Shown here piece by piece: positions 60,230-64,000 of a stretch of 64,000 nucleotides of DNA. The notes under the pieces were generated by a model, which was not told where the DNA came from, ran no database searches, and saw only the letters and a list, made by a program, of their open reading frames with translations. Origin of the DNA: Heterorhizobium halophytocola (GTDB lineage Bacteria; Pseudomonadota; Alphaproteobacteria; Rhizobiales; Rhizobiaceae); assembly GCF_017873095.1 (NCBI RefSeq), contig NZ_JAGGJU010000001.1:620001-684000 (forward strand), given 5' to 3'. The stretch's first letter is position 1, and each line of letters starts with the position of its first letter. Position numbers and translations under genes: made by a program.

Positions 60230-61153
60230 TCAGCCGAGTTCGGCGAGACGACGTGTCAGCCGCGCAAGCATGCGCTCGACATCGGCGATCGCGGCTGCGT
60301 CGAGACCGGCACCGGGCTTGCGCTGGGCGGAACTCGCAATGGCGCCACGCTTGTGCAGCAGGTATTTGCGCACCCCGAGCCCGAGACCCGGCTGCTGCTC
60401 ATAGCGCACCAGCGGCATATGGGCATCGAAGATGTCACTGGCACGCTCGACATCGCCCTTGGGGACAAGCGCCACGACGTCACGCATCATTTCGGGATAG
60501 GCATAGCCGGTCATGGCGCCGTCGGCGCCGCGCAGCATTTCGTCGAGCAGGAAAAGCCCGCCATTGCCGCAAAGAATGGCGGTGCGCCGACGCCCCTTCT
60601 CTTCGGCCGCCCGCAGGGCCGACACCTTGGCAAGCCCAGGCCAGTCCTCGTGCTTGAGCATGACGATGGAAGGATGTGCCTCGAGGATCCGGCCGAGCGT
60701 GTCCGTGCTGATATTGACCTTGGTCGACAGCGGAAAGTCCTGCAGCACGATCGGCGCTTCGCCGGTGGCGGCCACGACATTGGCATAATAGCCGAAAATG
60801 CTCTCATTGGTGGTCAGCGAGGACGGCGGCGCGACCATGACGCCGGCAGCCCCCATGTCCATGACGGCCGCGCTGACCTCGCCGATTGCTGCAAGCCCGG
60901 GCGCCGAGACGCCGACGACCACCGGCTTGTCGCCGGCCCTTGCCATTACCCGGCGCGACACCTCCAGCGTTTCCTTCTGGGTCAGCTTCGGTGCCTCGCC
61001 CATCATGCCGAGAATCGTCAGCCCGTCAGCACCGTGTTCGAAATAGAAATCGACCAGGCGGTCGAGGCTGTCATAGTCGACATCGCCGTTGTCGGTGAAC
61101 GGGGTGACGGCGATAACGTAGACGCCTTTGCTCTGAGTGCTGATAAGGGGCAT
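60230..61153 (-). CDS. DapA-family (dihydrodipicolinate synthase/N-acetylneuraminate lyase) aldolase or dehydratase
   Basis: 307 residues. TIM barrel of the DapA superfamily with GLTILGMMGEAPKLTQKE and Schiff-base Lys167 in IVMLKHED. The usual active-site Tyr of the YNxP motif is replaced: here QDFP (Gln138-Asp139-Phe140-Pro141). That variant suggests a reaction other than dihydrodipicolinate synthesis, such as retro-aldol cleavage or dehydration of a keto acid. AAGGAA before ATG 61153 decides the start. Own transcript under site f. Confidence 0.88.
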   Translation of the reverse strand: MPLISTQSKGVYVIAVTPFTDNGDVDYDSLDRLVDFYFEHGADGLTILGMMGEAPKLTQKETLEVSRRVMARAGDKPVVVGVSAPGLAAIGEVSAAVMDMGAAGVMVAPPSSLTTNESIFGYYANVVAATGEAPIVLQDFPLSTKVNISTDTLGRILEAHPSIVMLKHEDWPGLAKVSALRAAEEKGRRRTAILCGNGGLFLLDEMLRGADGAMTGYAYPEMMRDVVALVPKGDVERASDIFDAHMPLVRYEQQPGLGLGVRKYLLHKRGAIASSAQRKPGAGLDAAAIADVERMLARLTRRLAELG

Positions 61154-61238
61154 TCCGGTTCCTTTTGCCTCGGCCGACGCAGACCCGGAACCGACGCAAG
61201 AGACAGTCGATTGCCGAGCGAAGATATTGAAGAAAAAT

Positions 61239-61257
61239 GGTATACCTCTAGGATACC
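61239..61257. promoter_or_regulatory. Regulon motif site f
   Basis: GGTATACCTCTAGGATACC, about 85 bases upstream of the DapA-like gene; 15 of 19 bases equal site a, both ATACC half-sites perfect. Confidence 0.65.
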
Positions 61258-61602
61258 ATTTACCGATTGTCCAGTAGCCTGCGCCGTTCGCTCTGCCTGC
61301 AAACGAGGCAGAGCCATTTTTTTCCGCCCATCTTGGAAGCGTTGGCACCCCTCTCGATAGCGGCCGCAGATGTGGCTTCATCCAGCTTTATGCTTGATAA
61401 ATGACAGCTTTGTCGCGCTTCCACCGCAGCCAAAGCCGGGCCTAGAGGCGCCGCTCGATCGCCCAAAATATATGCATATTTTATTTTTGCCCATTACGAC
61501 GCCAGCGCCGCTTGTCGCCTTCCGAAGTTTGGAATACCGTCGATGTACCAAGACGAAGGAAGTCCGCCCGCGCAACAGCGATCGGCGGGGATCAGGTGGC
61601 CC
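61258..61602. other. Intergenic region with motif g and an AT-rich patch
   Basis: Apart from motif g (61531-61549) I see an AT-rich patch with the palindrome ATATGCATAT at 61470-61479, probably part of the promoter of the downstream ABC-SDR operon. No credible gene. Confidence 0.4.
61531..61549. promoter_or_regulatory. Regulon motif site g
   Basis: GGAATACCGTCGATGTACC, 53 bases upstream of the ATPase ATG at 61603 and overlapping an alternative ATG at 61543, which speaks for the later start. Confidence 0.5.
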
Positions 61603-62406
61603 ATGCTGAACACGAACCGCACCGGAAACTTCATCTCCATCGAGGGGGTCTCCAAGTCCTTTTCAACACGCAAGGGCGACGTGCTGGCGCTCAGCAAGAT
61701 CGACCTCGGCATCAAGCCGGGCGAGTTCGTCTCGATCGTCGGTCCGTCCGGCTGCGGCAAGAGCACGCTGCTGATGATCCTTGCAGGGCTCATCCCCTCG
61801 AGCAATGGCGTCGTCCATGTAAACGGCCATGACGTCACCGGACCGAGTTCCGATCTCGGCATCGTCTTCCAGCGCGACGTGCTTCTCGAATGGCGCACGG
61901 CGCTCGAAAACATCGTGCTGCAGGCCGAGATCCGCAAGATGGACAAGGCAGCCGCCACCAGGCGCGCCCATGCGCTGCTCGACATGGTCGGCCTGACGGG
62001 TTTCGAGAACGCCTACCCGCACGAACTGTCCGGCGGCATGCGTCAGCGTGTCTCGATCTGTCGCGCCCTGCTGCACGAACCGCCCCTGGTGGTGATGGAC
62101 GAGCCCTTCGGCGCGCTCGACGCGCTGACCCGCGACCAGCTGCAACTCGACCTTCTGAAGATCTGGCAGAAGTCCGGCATGACCGTGGTGTTCATCACCC
62201 ATTCGATCAGCGAAGCCGTGTTCCTGTCGGATCGCGTGGTGGTGATGTCGCCGCGTCCGGGCCGGATCGAAGAGGTGATCGAGATCGACCTGCCGCGCCC
62301 GCGCCGCCTTTCGGTGCGCGAGACCCCGCAATTTGCCAGCTACACCCACGAGGTCACCGGGATCTTCAAGACCCTCGGCGTCCTGCGCGAAGGAGACGAC
62401 GAATGA
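61603..62406 (+). CDS. SsuB/TauB-type ABC transporter ATPase 2
   Basis: 267 residues from ATG 61603. Walker [18 protein letters not shown]-loop VFQRDVLLEWRTALENIVLQ, signature [38 protein letters not shown]-loop [11 protein letters not shown]. An ATG 20 codons earlier lies inside motif g. Works with the permease whose start overlaps its stop. No binding-protein gene adjoins; the orphan binding protein at 42202-43185 may serve it. Confidence 0.92.
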   Translation: MLNTNRTGNFISIEGVSKSFSTRKGDVLALSKIDLGIKPGEFVSIVGPSGCGKSTLLMILAGLIPSSNGVVHVNGHDVTGPSSDLGIVFQRDVLLEWRTALENIVLQAEIRKMDKAAATRRAHALLDMVGLTGFENAYPHELSGGMRQRVSICRALLHEPPLVVMDEPFGALDALTRDQLQLDLLKIWQKSGMTVVFITHSISEAVFLSDRVVVMSPRPGRIEEVIEIDLPRPRRLSVRETPQFASYTHEVTGIFKTLGVLREGDDE

Positions 62407-63206
62407 GTGCCGCAGATATGAGCCCCACCAAGCCCCTCCTGCCGACCATCCGCTTCCGTATGCCCTATGCGGCGATGACGCTGATCTGTCTGCTGGTCAT
62501 CTGGCAGGCGGCAGTAATGATCTCGCATCTTCCGGAATATCTGCTGCCTTCGCCACTCACCATCATCACCTCGCTCTACAATCTGTCGGGTCTCCTGGTG
62601 CATCACACCTTCGTCACGCTGATCGAGGTCGTGCTCGGCTTTCTGATCGCGCTGGCCGTCGCCGTGCCGCTGGCGACGCTGATCTGTTATTCGCCGCTGT
62701 TCGAGCGCTCGATTTACCCGCTGATCGTCGGATCGCAGACCATTCCCAAGGTCGCGATCGCGCCGCTGCTGCTTGCCGCCTTCGGCTATGGCCTGATCCC
62801 GAAGATCACCATCGTCGCGCTGATGGCCTTCTTCCCGATCGTCATCAACACGGTTGTCGGCCTGCGCAGCGTCTCGCAGGAGATGATCTATCTCGCCCAG
62901 TCGATGGGCGCCTCGCCGCTGCAGCAGTTCTTCCGCTTCCGCATGCCGGGCGCCCTGCCCTCGATGTTTGCCGGCATGAAGATGGCTTCCGTACTCGCCG
63001 TCATCGGCGCGGTCGTGGCCGAATTCGTCGGCTCCAATTCCGGCCTCGGCTACGTCATCACGGTCGCCGGTTCGAACTTTCGCATGGACCAGCAATTCGC
63101 CGCCATCGTCGTGCTCTCGGTGCTCGGCACGGTGATCTTCTGGATCCTCGGCCAGATCGAGCGCAGTGTCCTGCCCTGGCACAAGCCGACCCAGGACGCC
63201 GCCTGA
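62403..63206 (+). CDS. SsuC/TauC-type ABC transporter permease 2
   Basis: 267 residues, six helices. AAMTLICLLVIWQAAVMISHLPEYLLPSP is the usual N-terminal helix with the PSP turn; EAA region QEMIYLAQSMGASPLQQFFRFRMPGALPSMF. Overlaps the ATPase gene by four bases (ATGA). Confidence 0.93.
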   Translation: MSAADMSPTKPLLPTIRFRMPYAAMTLICLLVIWQAAVMISHLPEYLLPSPLTIITSLYNLSGLLVHHTFVTLIEVVLGFLIALAVAVPLATLICYSPLFERSIYPLIVGSQTIPKVAIAPLLLAAFGYGLIPKITIVALMAFFPIVINTVVGLRSVSQEMIYLAQSMGASPLQQFFRFRMPGALPSMFAGMKMASVLAVIGAVVAEFVGSNSGLGYVITVAGSNFRMDQQFAAIVVLSVLGTVIFWILGQIERSVLPWHKPTQDAA

Positions 63207-63234
63207 CCGCATTTCTCACAGAAAAGACAGTCTC

Positions 63235-63915
63235 ATGCCCAATATCCTGATATCCGGTGCCAATCGCGGCATCGGGCTCGAACTCGCGCGCCAGTTTGCA
63301 GCCGGCGGCTGGTCGGTGATCGGCACCGCCCGCAACCCGGATGACGCGGAAGAGCTGGCAAGCCTTGGCGGCAACGTCGAGGTCATGCCGCTCGAGGTCG
63401 ACAGCGCCACGTCGCTGGCAGCGCTCAAGACCCGGCTCTCCGGCCGGCCGATCGACGTGCTGCTTGCCAATGCCGGGATCACCGGTGCGTTGAAGGCCAG
63501 CGCCGAGGAGGTCACCCGCGCCGATTTCCTCAAGGTCCAGGCGGTCAACGGCTTTGCCCCGCTGGCGCTCGCCACCACGCTCAAGGACAACCTGCTCGCC
63601 GGCGAGCGCCGGCTGGTGACGGCGATGTCGAGCCTGATGAGTTCGGTCGGTGCCAATGACTGGGGGACCCAGTTCACCTACCGCGCCTCCAAGACCGCGC
63701 TGAACGCCTCGTGGCGGGCGCTGTCGCGCGAATGGGCGCCGCTCGGCCTCACCTGCGTGCTGCTGCGCCCGGGCATGGTCGCCACCCGCATGACCGAGTT
63801 CAAGGGCATCCGCGTCGAGGACAGCGTCGCCGGCCTGAAGACGGTCGTCGAAGGCCTCGGCTCGAAGGACAGCGGCCGCATTATCGGCTTCGACGGCCTC
63901 GACGTGCCGTGGTGA
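63235..63915 (+). CDS. Short-chain dehydrogenase/reductase 1
   Basis: 226 residues, classical SDR: nucleotide motif ISGANRGIGLELARQF, NAG in VLLANAGITGA, active-site Ser in MSSLMSSV and YxxxK in FTYRASK. Oxidises or reduces a carbonyl/alcohol of a pathway intermediate with NAD(P). ATG 63235, 28 bases after the permease stop, same transcript. Confidence 0.9.
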   Translation: MPNILISGANRGIGLELARQFAAGGWSVIGTARNPDDAEELASLGGNVEVMPLEVDSATSLAALKTRLSGRPIDVLLANAGITGALKASAEEVTRADFLKVQAVNGFAPLALATTLKDNLLAGERRLVTAMSSLMSSVGANDWGTQFTYRASKTALNASWRALSREWAPLGLTCVLLRPGMVATRMTEFKGIRVEDSVAGLKTVVEGLGSKDSGRIIGFDGLDVPW

Positions 63916-63939
63916 ACGACAGACAGGAAATCTAGCGAC

Positions 63940-64000
63940 ATGCCGACCATTCTCATCACCGGTGCCAATCGCGGCATCGGCCTCGAATTCGCCCGCCAAT
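63940..64000 (+). CDS. Short-chain dehydrogenase/reductase 2, N-terminal part
   Basis: Only 20 residues are inside the window: MPTILITGANRGIGLEFARQ, nearly the same as the start of SDR 1. A tandem SDR copy that continues past the window end. Confidence 0.8.
   Translation, partial: MPTILITGANRGIGLEFARQ

Noticed and set aside
1..64000. CRISPR arrays, insertion sequences, tRNA or rRNA genes, integrases
   Set aside because: None seen: no regular direct repeats with spacers, no transposase-like frames, no cloverleaf-type sequences with CCA ends noticed by eye.

Overview
This looks like a 64 kb piece of a secondary chromosome (chromid) from a high-GC alphaproteobacterium of the Rhizobiaceae type (Agrobacterium, Rhizobium, Ensifer, Shinella or a relative). 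The evidence is a minCDE operon sitting among catabolic genes, as known on rhizobial second replicons, a CtrA box (TTAA-N7-TTAAC) in front of minC, a very dense set of ABC and TRAP importers, and uniformly high GC codon use. I saw no rRNA, tRNA, CRISPR, transposase or phage gene. Apart from minCDE and a TerC-type membrane protein, nearly everything is uptake and breakdown of small molecules with local regulators.

Region 1 (1-13.8 kb): the end of an SMP-30-type lactonase, a GH63-like glycosidase with a MalFGK-type sugar ABC importer, a TRAP importer, and then a flavin reductase / aldo-keto reductase / SsuD-type monooxygenase operon, divergent from a GntR/UTRA regulator and a Gfo/Idh/MocA oxidoreductase. 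The three-enzyme set matches the sulfoquinovose monooxygenase (sulfo-SMO) pathway of Agrobacterium, so I read this as a candidate sulfoquinovose or sulfosugar locus with a non-standard set of glycosidases and transporters. Region 2 (13.8-20.5 kb): TerC-like protein and a peptide/opine-type ABC importer. Region 3 (20.5-28.1 kb): a Liv-type importer with a fused permease, followed by an AmiC/AmiR-like (ANTAR) pair and a proline-iminopeptidase-like hydrolase, with an attenuator-like terminator between the two halves.

Region 4 (28.3-42.2 kb): a probable nicotinate (or related N-heteroaromatic) pathway. It has NicA/NicB-type molybdenum hydroxylase subunits (NicB carries three heme c sites), a 4Fe-4S protein resembling 6-hydroxynicotinate reductase, an Fpr-type ferredoxin-NADP reductase, a UPF0280 protein, two tandem PF06684 proteins and HyuA/HyuB-like ring-opening subunits. 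Two MarR regulators lie here. A near-palindromic operator, close to TCATTTGTGTACAAATGA, overlaps the promoters of fpr, nicAB and the reductase operon and ties them into one regulon.

Region 5 (42.2-64 kb): a large undescribed catabolic cluster. It holds two SsuABC/NMT1-type importers, an M20 amidohydrolase, two paralogous nitrilase-superfamily enzymes, a Rieske oxygenase with its reductase, a TMADH/N-methylproline demethylase-like flavoenzyme, a dihydropyrimidinase-like enzyme, a NIPSNAP protein, a DapA-like lyase, two tandem SDRs and a FadR-type GntR regulator. A 19-base motif, GGNATACC-N6-ATACC (ATACC repeated 11 bases apart), occurs at eight places, in front of every divergent promoter block of this cluster but not in front of minCDE. 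The minCDE operon is embedded inside it. The substrate is unknown; the enzyme set suggests a cyclic, N-containing (perhaps N-methylated) compound.
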